Part shown: piece by piece, positions 8,598 through 18,306 of the stretch
How the letters are laid out: the number at the start of each line of letters is the position of its first letter
How positions within the stretch are numbered: the stretch's first letter is position 1
NCBI RefSeq assembly: GCF_001874525.1
Contig: NZ_LKAQ01000004.1
Location: 2,075,590 to 2,139,589 of the forward strand
Length of the DNA: 64,000 bases
Source: Pseudodesulfovibrio hydrargyri
GTDB taxonomy: Bacteria > Desulfobacterota > Desulfovibrionia > Desulfovibrionales > Desulfovibrionaceae
Direction of reading: 5' to 3'
Translations under genes and position numbers: made by a program
The notes under the pieces: generated by a model
Told to the model about the DNA's origin: nothing
What the model saw: the letters and a program-made list of their open reading frames with translations, nothing else
Databases searched by the model: none

Positions 8598-10583
8598 ATG
8601 TTGAAGAACATGAAACTGGGCCTGAAATTGGGATTGGGGTTCGGTTGCCTGATACTTATCGCGACCATGCTTGGCGGTCTGGCCGTATACAACATGCACA
8701 AGGCGAGCGATGGGTCCACCCGTCTGGCCGATGCCTATGTCCCGGAGGTCGGCATGGCCACGGACATCGAACGGTCGTCGCTGCTGACCATGTACGCCAT
8801 GCGCGGCTATTCCTTCAGCCGCGAGGAGGGGTTCTGGGAACGGGCCGTCGGGTATATGGACGACGAGCAGAAGGCCTTGAGGAATGCTGAGGCCCATTAC
8901 GGCCGCTACCCCTACCTGGTCAAGCTCAAGGCCAACACAGAAAAGGCCAAGGGCGACATCGACGGCTATTCGGAACTGGCCTCCAGGTCCCACGATCTGA
9001 TCGCGGCCCTGACCGCGAGCCGCGACGCGATGAACGGACCGGCCCGGGCATACATGGAGAACTGCAAGCGGTTCCTGAATCTGGCCGAGGAGGCCATGAA
9101 GCAGGACATGGAGTCCGGGGCGACCGAGGGCATGTTGCTCGATCGGTTGGAGAAGATACATATGATCAGCGACGTCATCGGGCTGGGCTATGAAACGCGC
9201 CTCAAGAACCTCATTGCCCAGGCGGACAGGAATCCCGAGTTCATGCGCGCTGGGCTGGAGGACATGAAGAAGATCGAGGCCATGCTGGACGAACTGGCCG
9301 CGACCACTTGGCGCGAGGAGAACCACGAGCAGATCGAGAACATCCGCAAGGCCGCCCAGGAGTATGCCGCGGCCATGCAGGCGTTCCTCGACAACTCCCT
9401 CGCCCTCCAGGCCCTGACCCGGGAGAGCGAGGCCCTTGGAGCCAAGATCATCGAGTCCGCCAAGCAGACCGCCCTGGCCGCCTCCGGGGCGTCCAAGGCC
9501 CGTGCCGACGCGGACGTGAAGGATCTGGAGACCGCGTCCCTGGTGATGATCGTCGGCCTGGTCGCGGCCCTGCTGCTGGGTGTCGTCCTGGCCGTGTTCC
9601 TGACCAGGGCCATCACCGGGCCGGTCATGCAGGGCGTGGCCTTTGCCCGGAAGCTGGCCCAGGGCGACCTGACCCAGACGGTCGACGTCCACCAGTCCGA
9701 CGAGATCGGCATCCTGGCCGAGGCTCTCAGGAACATGAAGGACAGGCTGACCGGCGTGGTTTCCGACGTCCAGGAGGCCACCGAGAACGTGGCTTCGGGC
9801 AGCGAGGAGCTGTCCGCGTCGGCCGAGTCCCTTTCCCAGGGGGCCACCGAGCAGGCCGCGTCCATCGAGGAAGTTTCCGCCTCCATGGAGGAGATGGCCG
9901 CCAACATCAGCCAGAACGCCCAGAACGCCAAGGATACGGACGCGCTGGCCACCAAGGCGGCGGCCGACGCCCGGAAGGGCGGCGAGGCGGTCAACCAGAC
10001 CGTGAGCGCCATGAAGAGCATCGCCGAAAAGATTTCCATCATCGAGGAGATCGCCCGGCAGACCAACCTGCTGGCCCTGAACGCGGCCATCGAGGCCGCC
10101 CGGGCGGGCGAGCACGGCAAGGGCTTCGCCGTCGTGGCCGCCGAGGTCAGGAAGCTGGCCGAACGGTCGGGCTCGGCCGCCTCGGAGATCAGCGAACTGT
10201 CCTCGACAAGCGTGGCCGTGGCCGAGGACGCCGGGCAGATGTTGGCGGCCCTGGTCCCGGACATAGAAAAGACCGCGTCCCTGGTCCAGGAGATCGCGGC
10301 CGCCAGCAGCGAGCAGAACGCCGGGGCCAAGCAGATCAACCAGGCCATCAGCCAACTGGACTCGGTCATCCAGCGCAACGCCTCGGCGTCCGAGGAAATG
10401 GCCTCGACGAGCGAGGAGTTGTCCAGCCAGGGGCAGCAGCTCCAGATGACCATGTCCTTCTTTACTGTGGCCCAGGGCTTGCCCGGCGGGACGCAGGGGC
10501 GGGTTTCGGTCGTCAGACGGTCGCCTTCCGCCCTGCCTCCGGCCGAAGGCAAGGATCGGGACACCGATTTCGAACGGTTCTAG
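8598..10583 (+). CDS. Methyl-accepting chemotaxis protein, 661 aa
   Basis: A transmembrane chemoreceptor. TM1 lies about residues 10-31 and TM2 about 312-334, framing a roughly 280-residue, almost entirely helical periplasmic domain that resembles the helical bimodular (HBM-like) or four-helix sensor type. A HAMP domain follows (about 335-390). The signalling domain has the conserved hairpin tip [20 protein letters not shown] and glutamate/glutamine-rich methylation helices ([19 protein letters not shown]). A low-complexity tail ends DFERF, with no NWETF-like CheR tether. The next gene encodes CheW, 10 bp away. The receptor therefore probably feeds a CheA elsewhere in the genome. Ligand unknown. 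GGGGGGA precedes ATG 8598. Confidence 0.93.
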   Translation: MLKNMKLGLKLGLGFGCLILIATMLGGLAVYNMHKASDGSTRLADAYVPEVGMATDIERSSLLTMYAMRGYSFSREEGFWERAVGYMDDEQKALRNAEAHYGRYPYLVKLKANTEKAKGDIDGYSELASRSHDLIAALTASRDAMNGPARAYMENCKRFLNLAEEAMKQDMESGATEGMLLDRLEKIHMISDVIGLGYETRLKNLIAQADRNPEFMRAGLEDMKKIEAMLDELAATTWREENHEQIENIRKAAQEYAAAMQAFLDNSLALQALTRESEALGAKIIESAKQTALAASGASKARADADVKDLETASLVMIVGLVAALLLGVVLAVFLTRAITGPVMQGVAFARKLAQGDLTQTVDVHQSDEIGILAEALRNMKDRLTGVVSDVQEATENVASGSEELSASAESLSQGATEQAASIEEVSASMEEMAANISQNAQNAKDTDALATKAAADARKGGEAVNQTVSAMKSIAEKISIIEEIARQTNLLALNAAIEAARAGEHGKGFAVVAAEVRKLAERSGSAASEISELSSTSVAVAEDAGQMLAALVPDIEKTASLVQEIAAASSEQNAGAKQINQAISQLDSVIQRNASASEEMASTSEELSSQGQQLQMTMSFFTVAQGLPGGTQGRVSVVRRSPSALPPAEGKDRDTDFERF

Positions 10584-10593
10584 GGGAGGCGGC

Positions 10594-11094
10594 ATGGAGA
10601 CAAGCGTCGTTTCTCAGGGCCAGTTCCTGACGTTCGCCCTCGGCGGCGAGCGCTTCGCCGTGGAGGTCGCCAAGGTTCGCGAGGTGCTGGGATCGACGGG
10701 AATGACCGACATCCCGCGCACCCCGGCCCACATGATGGGCGTCATCAACCTCAGGGGGCGCGCCGTCCCGGTCATGGACATGCGCCGGAAACTGGGCATG
10801 TGCCCGGCCGAGCGGACCGTGGACACCTGCATCATCATCCTGGAGGTGGCGTCCGGGGCCGGGGAGATCGTCATGGGCGCCCTGGTGGATTCGGTCCGGG
10901 AGGTGTCCGGGATCAATGAGGCGGACATCGAGGCCGCGCCGAGGATGGGACCCGGCGGCCGGGACGCCTGGATTCGCGGGATGGGCCGTGACGGGGACAG
11001 GTTCGTCATCATCGTCGACGTGGACGAGGTCTTTGCCGACGAAGTGCAATGGGCCGATGGATCGGCCGGAGAGGAAAGCGGCAGGGCCGCCTAG
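10594..11094 (+). CDS. cheW: CheW chemotaxis coupling protein, 166 aa
   Basis: Single CheW/SH3-like domain: the opening QGQFLTFALGGERFAVEVAKVREVLG, written here in two parts as QGQFLTFALGGERF and AVEVAKVREVLG, the central GVINLRGRAVPVMDMRRKLGM core and the C-terminal VIIVDVDEVF strand are all diagnostic. It couples chemoreceptors to the CheA kinase. It starts 10 bases after the receptor gene with GGGGAGG before ATG, so the two are co-transcribed and this copy is probably dedicated to that receptor. No CheA or CheR is in the window. The acidic C-terminal tail (about 15 residues) is unremarkable. Confidence 0.93.
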   Translation: METSVVSQGQFLTFALGGERFAVEVAKVREVLGSTGMTDIPRTPAHMMGVINLRGRAVPVMDMRRKLGMCPAERTVDTCIIILEVASGAGEIVMGALVDSVREVSGINEADIEAAPRMGPGGRDAWIRGMGRDGDRFVIIVDVDEVFADEVQWADGSAGEESGRAA

Positions 11095-11192
11095 TTGTCG
11101 GGCGGCGGGAGGAGCAGCCGGGGGTAACGATATTCGGGGAACGGCGTCCGGCCGTTCGGATTCCCCAAAAGCGCATGACAGGAGGTCGAGCG

Positions 11193-14057
11193 ATGTGCGG
11201 GAACAAGATGGAACTGTCCTTGGGCGCCGAGGAGGGGCGGATTCCCCTCGTGGTCCGGGACGAACCGCAGGGCGGGGACGCTTGCCGCGGCACGCCCGCC
11301 GAGCGCGACGACCGGTATCGCCGGTTGGTCGAGGAACTGCCCGTCCTGATCCTGGAAATGCTCCCTGACGGCGCGATCTCCTACGTCAACGCGGCCGCTT
11401 CGGATTTCTTCGGTTTTTCCATGACCCGATGCGGCGAACTTCCCGAGCCGACTTTCTGTGCCTGCCACCTGGAGGCCATCTGCGGCCTGCTGCCCTCCCT
11501 CACCCGCGAGGAGCCGCTGACCTCGTTGACTTCGCGGGTCGACTTCGGCGGCACCACCCACTGGATCGAGTGGAGTCTCAGGGGCAGGTTCGACGACAAC
11601 GACACCGTCCAGCGCTTTCTGGTCGCCGGTTTCGACATCACGGAAAAGAAGTGCCGCGAGGAGCGGTTGCTGGAGAGCCGGGAAGTGGCGCTGGCCGCGA
11701 ACAAGGCCAAGTCCGAGTTCCTGACCAACATGAGCCACGAGATCCGCACGCCCCTGAACGGCGTCCTGGGCATGATGCAACTGCTCCAGGAGTCGGATCT
11801 GAGCTCGGAACAGCGCGATTTTGCGGACATCGCCGTGCAGTCGTGCGCCAGGCTGGCCAGCCTGCTCTCCGACATCCTGGACCTGTCCCGGGCCGAAGCC
11901 AGCAAGATGCCGCTGGCCCCGAGGCCCTTTTCCCTGAATGGGCTGGTCGCGGACGTCCATTCGCTCTTCGGCCCGGCCGCGCGGCAGAACGGCGTGCGCC
12001 TGACCTGTTCGGTGGACGAGGCCGTCCCGGACGTTCTGTTGGGCGATCGGCTGCGCATCCAGCAGGTCCTGAACAACCTTGTGGGCAACGCCCTGAAATT
12101 CACCCGCTCGGGAGAGGTGCGCATCGAAGCCTTCCGGCAGCTGCCCGCCGACCATGAGCGATTCCGGGTCCTGTTCATGGTCTCCGACACCGGGATCGGC
12201 GTGCCCGACCGGATGATCCCGTCGCTCTTCACCTCCTTCACCCAGGTCTCCACCGGGTTTTCCCGGCTGTTCGACGGCGCCGGGCTCGGGCTGGCCATCT
12301 GCAGGCGGCTGGTGGAGCTCATGGGCGGCAATATCGCCATGGAATCCGAGCCGGGCGCGGGCACGACCGTGGCCGTCAGCCTGCCGCTGGTCCCGTTGAG
12401 GCACGGCGTGTTCGGCAAGGGCGGCGACAAGGGGGAGGGCCCTTCACCCGGGACCGGGGTGCGCGTGCTGGTCGCGGAGGACGACTACGTGGACAGCTAT
12501 TCGGTGCGCGTCATGCTGGAGAGCGCCGGGTTCGGCGTGCGCACGGCGGAAAACGGCACGGAGGCTCTCCGCCTGCTGGCGGAGCACGATTTCGACGTGG
12601 TTTTGATGGACGTGCGGATGCCCGGGATGGGCGGCATCGAAACCACGGAGGCCATCCGCAACGGAGAGGCCGGGCCGGGCAACGCGACGATCCCGGTGGT
12701 GGCCATGACCGCCTACGCCCCACCGGGCGACCACGAGCGGCTGATCAAGTCCGGCATAACCGGCTTCGTGCCCAAGCCCGTGGGCAAGACCGTCCTGTTG
12801 TCGGCCATGCGGGAGGCCCTGGGCGGGGGCGCGGACGAGCGTCCGGCCGTCGCGCCGGACGTTGTGTCGGCCGAGGGGCCGCCGGGTGAGGACGTTTGGC
12901 GTCCCGCGCCTCTGGCCGGAGCGGAGCCGGACACGCGGTTCGCTTCCGCCTACAGAAGCCCGCTTGACGAGATCGAATGCGATTTCCTCGAGATTTCCCA
13001 GAACTCCTGTTCCGTGTATTTCAGTTTTTTCCCCCTGCCCCTGCTCGTCCTGAACAACCACCGCCAGCTCGTTTTCGCCAACCAGGCCTGCCTGGACATG
13101 CTCGGGCTGTCGAGCGTGGAGGACTTCCTGGGACACCGCCCGGGAGAGGCCATACAGTGCGCCTATTCCGGGCTCGAGCCCGGGGGCTGCGGGACGTCCC
13201 GGTTCTGCCGGGAGTGCGGCTTGGTCCGGGCCGTGCTCGGGTGCATGGAGAGCAATGGCCCGTCCACGCACGACACCCGGATTCTCCAGTCCGTGGAGGG
13301 CAGGTGCCAGGCCAAGGATTTCCGCGTCCACGCGGTGCCCTTCAGCGTCGGAGAGGCCCGGTTTTACGTGGTCACCATCCAGGATATCAGCGACCTGAAG
13401 CAGCGTGAACTGCTGGAGCGGACGTTCTTCCACGACATCATCAACACCGCCGGAGGGGCCCGGAACCTGGTGGAATTGCTGCAAAGCGAGGGGGACAGCG
13501 AGCTGTGCGAGCTCAGCGGCCTGCTCTGCACGGCCCTGAACGGCCTGGTGGACGAGATCATGAGCCACAGGGACCTGATGATGGCGGAAAGGGGGGACTA
13601 CCCGCCCCACGAGTCGCGGGTCATGTCCGGGAAACTCCTGGAGGACGTGACCAGGGAGTTGCTCTCGCAGCCCCTGGCCGAGGGACGGTCCATCCGGATT
13701 TCCCCGTCCTCCGAGGACCACGCGGTCTGGGCGGACCGCTCCCTGCTGCGCCGGGTCCTGGTCAATATGCTCAAGAACGGCCTCGAGGCCACGGAGGTCG
13801 GCGGCACGGTCCATGCGGGCTGCTTCTCCATCGACGGCCGGGTGGTCTTCGAGGTGCGGAACGATCGGGTCATGGAGGAAAAAACGCAGCTTCAGGTTTT
13901 CAAGCGGTTCTACTCCACCAAGGGGCAGGGCCGCGGGGTGGGCACCTATTCGATCAAGCTCCTGACCGAGAACTACCTGGGAGGCAAGGCCGAGTTCGTG
14001 TCCAACGACTCGGTCGGGACCGTCTTCAGAGTGTCGATTCCCGAAATGGCGGATTAG
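11193..14057 (+). CDS. Hybrid sensor kinase with two kinase modules (PAS-HK-REC-PAS-HK), 954 aa
   Basis: An N-terminal PAS domain (about residues 40-160) is followed by a canonical kinase with H182 in SHEIRTPLNGVLGMMQLL and an HATPase (GAGLGLAICRRLVELMGG). A receiver domain has D473 in VVLMDVRMPGMGG. After a linker comes a second PAS-like domain (about 600-735) rich in cysteines (four Cys within CAYSGLEPGGCG, CREC and GC). A second catalytic module follows, with putative phosphoacceptor H747 in FFHDIINTAGGARNL and a compact HATPase ending the protein. No transmembrane segment is seen. ATG 11193 follows AGGAGG by seven bases. It lies 98 bp after cheW in the same direction. Two complete kinase modules in one chain are unusual; the Cys cluster could be a redox or metal site, which is inference. 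Confidence 0.87.
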   Translation: MCGNKMELSLGAEEGRIPLVVRDEPQGGDACRGTPAERDDRYRRLVEELPVLILEMLPDGAISYVNAAASDFFGFSMTRCGELPEPTFCACHLEAICGLLPSLTREEPLTSLTSRVDFGGTTHWIEWSLRGRFDDNDTVQRFLVAGFDITEKKCREERLLESREVALAANKAKSEFLTNMSHEIRTPLNGVLGMMQLLQESDLSSEQRDFADIAVQSCARLASLLSDILDLSRAEASKMPLAPRPFSLNGLVADVHSLFGPAARQNGVRLTCSVDEAVPDVLLGDRLRIQQVLNNLVGNALKFTRSGEVRIEAFRQLPADHERFRVLFMVSDTGIGVPDRMIPSLFTSFTQVSTGFSRLFDGAGLGLAICRRLVELMGGNIAMESEPGAGTTVAVSLPLVPLRHGVFGKGGDKGEGPSPGTGVRVLVAEDDYVDSYSVRVMLESAGFGVRTAENGTEALRLLAEHDFDVVLMDVRMPGMGGIETTEAIRNGEAGPGNATIPVVAMTAYAPPGDHERLIKSGITGFVPKPVGKTVLLSAMREALGGGADERPAVAPDVVSAEGPPGEDVWRPAPLAGAEPDTRFASAYRSPLDEIECDFLEISQNSCSVYFSFFPLPLLVLNNHRQLVFANQACLDMLGLSSVEDFLGHRPGEAIQCAYSGLEPGGCGTSRFCRECGLVRAVLGCMESNGPSTHDTRILQSVEGRCQAKDFRVHAVPFSVGEARFYVVTIQDISDLKQRELLERTFFHDIINTAGGARNLVELLQSEGDSELCELSGLLCTALNGLVDEIMSHRDLMMAERGDYPPHESRVMSGKLLEDVTRELLSQPLAEGRSIRISPSSEDHAVWADRSLLRRVLVNMLKNGLEATEVGGTVHAGCFSIDGRVVFEVRNDRVMEEKTQLQVFKRFYSTKGQGRGVGTYSIKLLTENYLGGKAEFVSNDSVGTVFRVSIPEMAD

Positions 14058-14094
14058 GGGGCCGCTTATCCTTTGAACAACTTCGCGCAAAAGA

Positions 14095-14130
14095 GGGCGG
14101 CCGCCGGAGATTCCGGCGGCCGCCCCTGTT
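14095..14130. terminator. Terminator hairpin between convergent genes
   Basis: A perfect 14-bp stem (GGGCGGCCGCCGGA at 14095-14108 with its complement at 14112-14125) and a 3-nt loop, followed by CTGTTGTT. It lies between the stops of the rightward kinase and the leftward aldehyde oxidoreductase, so it may serve both. Confidence 0.8.
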
Positions 14131-14152
14131 GTTCGGTTCTTGATGCGATCCG

Positions 14153-16867
14153 CTAGCCCTTGAGACCGGCCAGCACCTTTTCGGGGTAGGCGGGCAGCTC
14201 GCGGATGCGCACGCCGCAGGCGTTGTAGATGGCGTTGATGATCGCCGGGTGCGGTCCGCACAGCGGGACCTCGCCGACGCCGGAAGCGCCGAACGGGCCG
14301 TCGGGGCGCGGGGACTCGACGTAGACGATCTCCATGTCGTCCGGGATGTCCTTGATGTACGGGATACCGGCTCCGGCCATGGTCGAGTGCTTCTTGATGT
14401 CCTCGTAGTCCTCGGACAGGGCCAGGCCGATGCCCTGGGCCAGGCCGCCGTAGATCTGGCCGTCCACCAGGAGGAAGTTGTTGACCACGCCGATGTCGGC
14501 CACCATGGTCATCTTCTCCACCGTGGTCTTGCCGGTGGCGACCTCCACGGCCACCTCGGCCAGGAACACGCCGTACATGTAGCAGCAGAAGGGGTTGCCC
14601 TGGCCGTTCGCGTCGCAGTCGTTGGCGGGCGCGGTGAACTTGCCGTTGTAGCGCAGTTCCAGGCTCTCGGCGGTCATCTCGTCATAGGTCCGGAAGGAGC
14701 CGTCGGCCTTCTTCATGGCCGCGACCAGCTGTTCGCAGGCATTCTTGGTGGCGCCGCCGACCATGACCTGGGAGCGGCTGCCGCCGGCCGGGCCCGCGTT
14801 GGGTGCCAGGCTGGTGTCGCCCATGACCAGATGAATCCGGTCCGGAGCGATGTTCAGCGGGCGCAGGGCCTCGTGGGCCGTGCCCAGGGTGCCCATGTCC
14901 GCGCCCTGGCCGTGGTCTCCCCAGCAGGAGTAGATGGTCACCGAGCCGTCCGCGTTGAGCTCGGCGTCGACCTCGGCGGTGTCCGGGCCGTCCAGGCCGG
15001 AGCCGTAGATGCCCAGCGCCAGGCCCACGCCGCGCTTGACCTCGGCGGTGGAGTTCGCGGCCGCCTTTTTCTTGGCCTCTTCATATTTGGGCCGCGCGAT
15101 GTCGAGCATCTCGGGCAGGGAGTAGACCTCGGGATCCTGGCCCGTGGGCGTGGTGGAACCCTTGCGGTAGACGTTCTTGTAGCGCAACTCCAGCGGGTCC
15201 ATGCCCAGCTTTTCGGCCAGCTCGTCCATCAGCACCTCGGACGGGAACTCCGCCTCGGGTCCGCCGTAGCCGCGGAAGGCCGCGCCCCAGCAGTGGTTGG
15301 TGCACACGGTGCGGCCCTCGCCCCGGATGGACGGGATGTTGTAGCCCGCGCCGATGAACTGCGCGCCGCGCAGGGTCAGCAGGTCGCCGAACTCGGAGTA
15401 CGGGCCGTGGTCCACGGTCCAGTCGGTCTCCATGCCAAGCAGCTGGCCGTCGTTGGTGGCGGCCATGCGCACGGTGGTGAACTGCGGGGAGCGTTTGCCG
15501 GTGTAGGTCTGCTGCTGGTGCCAGTTGTAGCGCAGGAAGACCGGACGGCCGGTGGCCAGGGAGGCCGCGCCGACCAGGGCTTCCATGGTGGGCGAGAACT
15601 TGTAGCCGAAGGTGCCGCCCGTGGGGTTCTGGACCAGGGCCATGTTCTCGGGCTCCACGCCCAGGCCCGGCGCGATCATGTACATGTGCAGATGCACGCC
15701 GATGGACTTGGAGTGGATGAACAGCTTGCCGTTCTCGTCGGTGTAGGCGAACCCGACGTCCGGCTCGATGGGCATGTGCGGCTGGCGCTGCGTGTAGTAG
15801 TCGCCTTCGATGACCACGTCGGCCGCATCGAAGACGGGCTTGGTATCCTCGCCCTTGGCCACGTTCTGGATGTAGTAGACGTTGGGCGTGCCCGGGTGGA
15901 TCTCGATGGCGTCGTCGGCCATGGCCGCCTGGGCGCTCATGTACTCGGGCAGCTGCTCCAGCTCCACCTTGACCTTGGCCACGGCGTCGTGGGCGTGGTC
16001 CTCGGTGTCCGCGCAGACGATGGCGATGGCGTCGCCGTACTGGAAGACCTTCTCATCGCACAGGATGGGACGGTCCCAGCCGTCGCCCTTGTTGGTCGGG
16101 AAGGTGATCAGGCCGGTGATCCGGTTCTTGCCCTTGACGTCCTTGTGGGTCACGACCTTGTACACGCCGGGCATCTTTTCGGCCTCGGTCACGTCGATGG
16201 ACTTGATGTTGGCGTGGGAGACCTCGGCCTGGACCAGGGCGCAGTGCAGGGTGTCGTCGGGCAGCTTCAGCCCCAGGTCCGCGCCGAAGTCCCAGGTGCC
16301 GGTGACCTTGGCCACGGCCGAGGGGCGCGGGTACTTGGTGCCCCAGATGCGGCCGTCCTCGGGAATCTTGAATTCCAGGTCGGAAAGAGGGGCCTCGCCG
16401 CGCATCACTTCGGCGGCGGCCATGACGGCGTCCACCAGCGGCTTGTAGCCGGTGCAGCGGCAGACGTTGCGGTATTTCTGGAACCAGTCGCGGACCTCCA
16501 TGCGCGTCGGGTTCGGATTGGTCTCGAGCAGGGCGTAGGTGGACACGATGAAGCCGGGCGTGCAGAAGCCGCACTGCGCGCCGCCGTAAGCCATCCAGGC
16601 CATCTGGATGGGGTGCAGGTTGCCGGGGGTGCCGATGCCCTCCAGGGTGGTGACCACTGCCCCTTCGGGGACCCGGCCCATCTTCCGGGTGCACGAACGG
16701 ATCAGCTTGCCGTCGAGAATGATGCTGCAGGAACCGCACTGGCCCTGGCCGCAGCCGACCTTGACGCTGGTCAGTCCAAGGCTTTTGCGCAGGACGTCGG
16801 CCAAAAGGTCGGTGGATTTCGCCACCACCATCCGGCTGACACCGTTTACCATCAGTGTCTTTTTCAT
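14153..16867 (-). CDS. mop: Aldehyde oxidoreductase (molybdenum hydroxylase, Mop type), 904 aa
   Basis: Oxidises aldehydes to carboxylates using a molybdopterin cytosine dinucleotide Mo centre and two [2Fe-2S] clusters. The N-terminal plant-ferredoxin cluster motif is CGQGQCGSC with a later Cys in RSCTRK, and the second cluster is CGFC with CRCTGYKPL. The Mo-binding part begins around residue 170. It holds the conserved GGTFGYKFSPT and AFRGYGGPE loops and the catalytic Glu in GASGVGEVPL near the C-terminus. Length and sequence match Desulfovibrio gigas Mop (907 aa) closely, and no FAD subunit is fused or adjacent, as in that enzyme. ATG 16867 has AGGAG upstream, preferred over an upstream in-frame ATG. 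It is cotranscribed after the MoeA-like gene (45-bp gap). It may detoxify or exploit aldehydes made by the nearby alcohol dehydrogenases. Confidence 0.95.
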   Translation of the reverse strand: MKKTLMVNGVSRMVVAKSTDLLADVLRKSLGLTSVKVGCGQGQCGSCSIILDGKLIRSCTRKMGRVPEGAVVTTLEGIGTPGNLHPIQMAWMAYGGAQCGFCTPGFIVSTYALLETNPNPTRMEVRDWFQKYRNVCRCTGYKPLVDAVMAAAEVMRGEAPLSDLEFKIPEDGRIWGTKYPRPSAVAKVTGTWDFGADLGLKLPDDTLHCALVQAEVSHANIKSIDVTEAEKMPGVYKVVTHKDVKGKNRITGLITFPTNKGDGWDRPILCDEKVFQYGDAIAIVCADTEDHAHDAVAKVKVELEQLPEYMSAQAAMADDAIEIHPGTPNVYYIQNVAKGEDTKPVFDAADVVIEGDYYTQRQPHMPIEPDVGFAYTDENGKLFIHSKSIGVHLHMYMIAPGLGVEPENMALVQNPTGGTFGYKFSPTMEALVGAASLATGRPVFLRYNWHQQQTYTGKRSPQFTTVRMAATNDGQLLGMETDWTVDHGPYSEFGDLLTLRGAQFIGAGYNIPSIRGEGRTVCTNHCWGAAFRGYGGPEAEFPSEVLMDELAEKLGMDPLELRYKNVYRKGSTTPTGQDPEVYSLPEMLDIARPKYEEAKKKAAANSTAEVKRGVGLALGIYGSGLDGPDTAEVDAELNADGSVTIYSCWGDHGQGADMGTLGTAHEALRPLNIAPDRIHLVMGDTSLAPNAGPAGGSRSQVMVGGATKNACEQLVAAMKKADGSFRTYDEMTAESLELRYNGKFTAPANDCDANGQGNPFCCYMYGVFLAEVAVEVATGKTTVEKMTMVADIGVVNNFLLVDGQIYGGLAQGIGLALSEDYEDIKKHSTMAGAGIPYIKDIPDDMEIVYVESPRPDGPFGASGVGEVPLCGPHPAIINAIYNACGVRIRELPAYPEKVLAGLKG

Positions 16868-16911
16868 AGGGTTTTCTCCTCTGTCCGGGTTGCGATTGGA
16901 GCCAATTCCAA

Positions 16912-17934
16912 TCAGTCGTGTTTGCCAAAGGAACAGAGCGGATAGCGGCAGGTATCGCATCCGGCGCAGAAGCCGCCATGTCCCATGGAAATGATGTCCG
17001 AGCGGTTGAGCCGCTCACCGGCCAGCAGCCGGGGAACGACCAGATCGAAGATGGAGGCCCGGTAGTACATGACGCAGCCGGGCAGGCCGAGGATGGGCAC
17101 GTCGCCGAGGTAGGCCAGCAGGAACATGGCCCCGGGGAAGGTGGGCGATCCGTAGGTGACCACGTCCGCGCCCGTGGCCCGTATGCCCGCAGGGGTCTGG
17201 TCGTCCGGGTCCACGGACATGCCGCCCGTGACCATGACCATGTCCGCGCCGTCGACCACGAACTGGAGGATGGCGTCGCGGGTGGCCTCGACCTCGTCGC
17301 CGACGAATGTCTGGCCCATGGACTTCGACCCCAGGAGGCCGAATTTTTTGTTCAGCACCGGGCCGAATTTGTCCTTGATGCGGCCGTGGAAGATCTCGCT
17401 GCCGGTGGTCACGATGCCCACGGACATGGGTTGCAGGGGGCGGACCTGGATGACCGGGTAGTTGGCGGCGCAGATGGCCTCCACCTGCTCGATCTTGGAC
17501 TCGTCCACCACGAGCGGGACCACGCGGGTCCCGGCCACGTCGCGCGGGGCGGTGAAGGTCATGCCCGTGTGCATGGTCGAGAGCACGACCTCCTCGATGG
17601 AGTTGATCTCGTAAAGGGCCTCCACGTTGATGTCGAGCAGGCCCGGGTCGGCCTTCATGTTCACGCGGCCCTCGGACACGGGGCTCAGGGTCAGCCCGGG
17701 CCCGGCGGCGGCCTTGGCGATGCGCACGGCGGCCTCGTCCTCGTGGATCTTGCCCGGGGGCATGTCCAGGACGTAGATGTGTTCCTTGCCGATCCGCAGC
17801 AGGACGGGGATGTCTTTTTCGGTGACCACGTGCCCCTTGCGGAAGGCCGGGCCCTTGTATTCGTCGGGAACGATGCGCGTCATGTCGTGGCAGAGCACCA
17901 TACCCACGGCGCTTTCAACCGGAACTACCTTCAT
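16912..17934 (-). CDS. MoeA-like molybdopterin-binding protein with C-terminal Cys cluster, 340 aa
   Basis: The protein contains a MoCF-biosynthesis (MoaB/Mog/MoeA-type) domain: SVGIVTTGSEIFHGRIKDKF and VMVTGGMSVDPDDQTP are the molybdopterin-binding signatures. An N-terminal half (residues 1-150) with weak MoeA resemblance precedes it. The tail ends in C-x2-C-x2-C-x4-C (CAGCDTCRYPLC), suggesting a metal or Fe-S site. It is the first gene of an operon with the Mop aldehyde oxidoreductase, and a clear paralogue (58804-59823) sits beside the xanthine-dehydrogenase-type genes. A role in inserting or modifying the cofactor of the adjacent Mo hydroxylase is the natural inference; no biochemical role is proven for this subfamily that I can name. 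ATG 17934 is preceded by AAGGAG. Confidence 0.85.
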   Translation of the reverse strand: MKVVPVESAVGMVLCHDMTRIVPDEYKGPAFRKGHVVTEKDIPVLLRIGKEHIYVLDMPPGKIHEDEAAVRIAKAAAGPGLTLSPVSEGRVNMKADPGLLDINVEALYEINSIEEVVLSTMHTGMTFTAPRDVAGTRVVPLVVDESKIEQVEAICAANYPVIQVRPLQPMSVGIVTTGSEIFHGRIKDKFGPVLNKKFGLLGSKSMGQTFVGDEVEATRDAILQFVVDGADMVMVTGGMSVDPDDQTPAGIRATGADVVTYGSPTFPGAMFLLAYLGDVPILGLPGCVMYYRASIFDLVVPRLLAGERLNRSDIISMGHGGFCAGCDTCRYPLCSFGKHD

Positions 17935-18306
17935 GTCCAGGACTCCTTATTACTGCATCAAGGCCATTGACCATGCTTCAAAAATGTACTATAAAAATAA
18001 ATTTTAATTTTTTTGCATTTTACACGGCAAGATGATGTTCGTTCCAACTTCCCGTTTTTGCTGTATTTCTATTTTCCCTCGATAAAAAATAGCCGATTTT
18101 AAGGGTTTGACGCGGTTTCTGACCTACGTTACGCCGGACTTGTGGGCACCGGTTTTCCGGTGTCGGCGGGCCGACGACAGGCGGTGTGTTTCAGGTAAAG
18201 GAAACCGCCTGCCGCCGGACCCACTCAACAGTCAATGCGCCGTGCCGCAGGCTGGTCGTGTCGGAGCGCCGCCTGGGCCGGGAGCGTGAAAACAATCGGA
18301 GTAGAT
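17935..18306. other. Intergenic region, AT-rich left half (promoter side) and GC-rich structured right half
   Basis: No convincing protein-coding gene is present in these 372 bases. The left part (about 17975-18100) is markedly AT-rich and must contain the leftward promoter for the MoeA-like/Mop operon; I cannot assign boxes with confidence. The right part (18142-18224) folds into a multi-stem structure described separately. GGAG at 18298-18301 is the ribosome binding site of the small gene at 18307. Confidence 0.5.
18142..18224 (+). ncRNA. Candidate structured leader RNA (three-hairpin multiloop)
   Basis: A closing stem GTGGG (142-146) / CCCAC (220-224; last three digits of the coordinate given) encloses three hairpins. 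The first is CACCGG-TTTT-CCGGTG (18147-18162). The second is TCGG-CGGG-CCGA (18163-18174). The third is a long bulged stem, CAGGCG (18178-18183) with CGCCTG (18206-18211), topped by GTTTC (18188-18192) / GAAAC (18201-18205). It lies 82 bases upstream of the 64-aa gene and next to a molybdopterin operon. It matches no riboswitch consensus I know. The fold is read by eye, and GC-rich sequence can pair by chance. Confidence 0.35.

Noticed and set aside
11451..11472. Cys-Ala-Cys-His in the first PAS of the tandem kinase as a haem c motif
   Set aside because: Haem c attachment needs CxxCH; only one residue separates the Cys here, and the protein is cytoplasmic.
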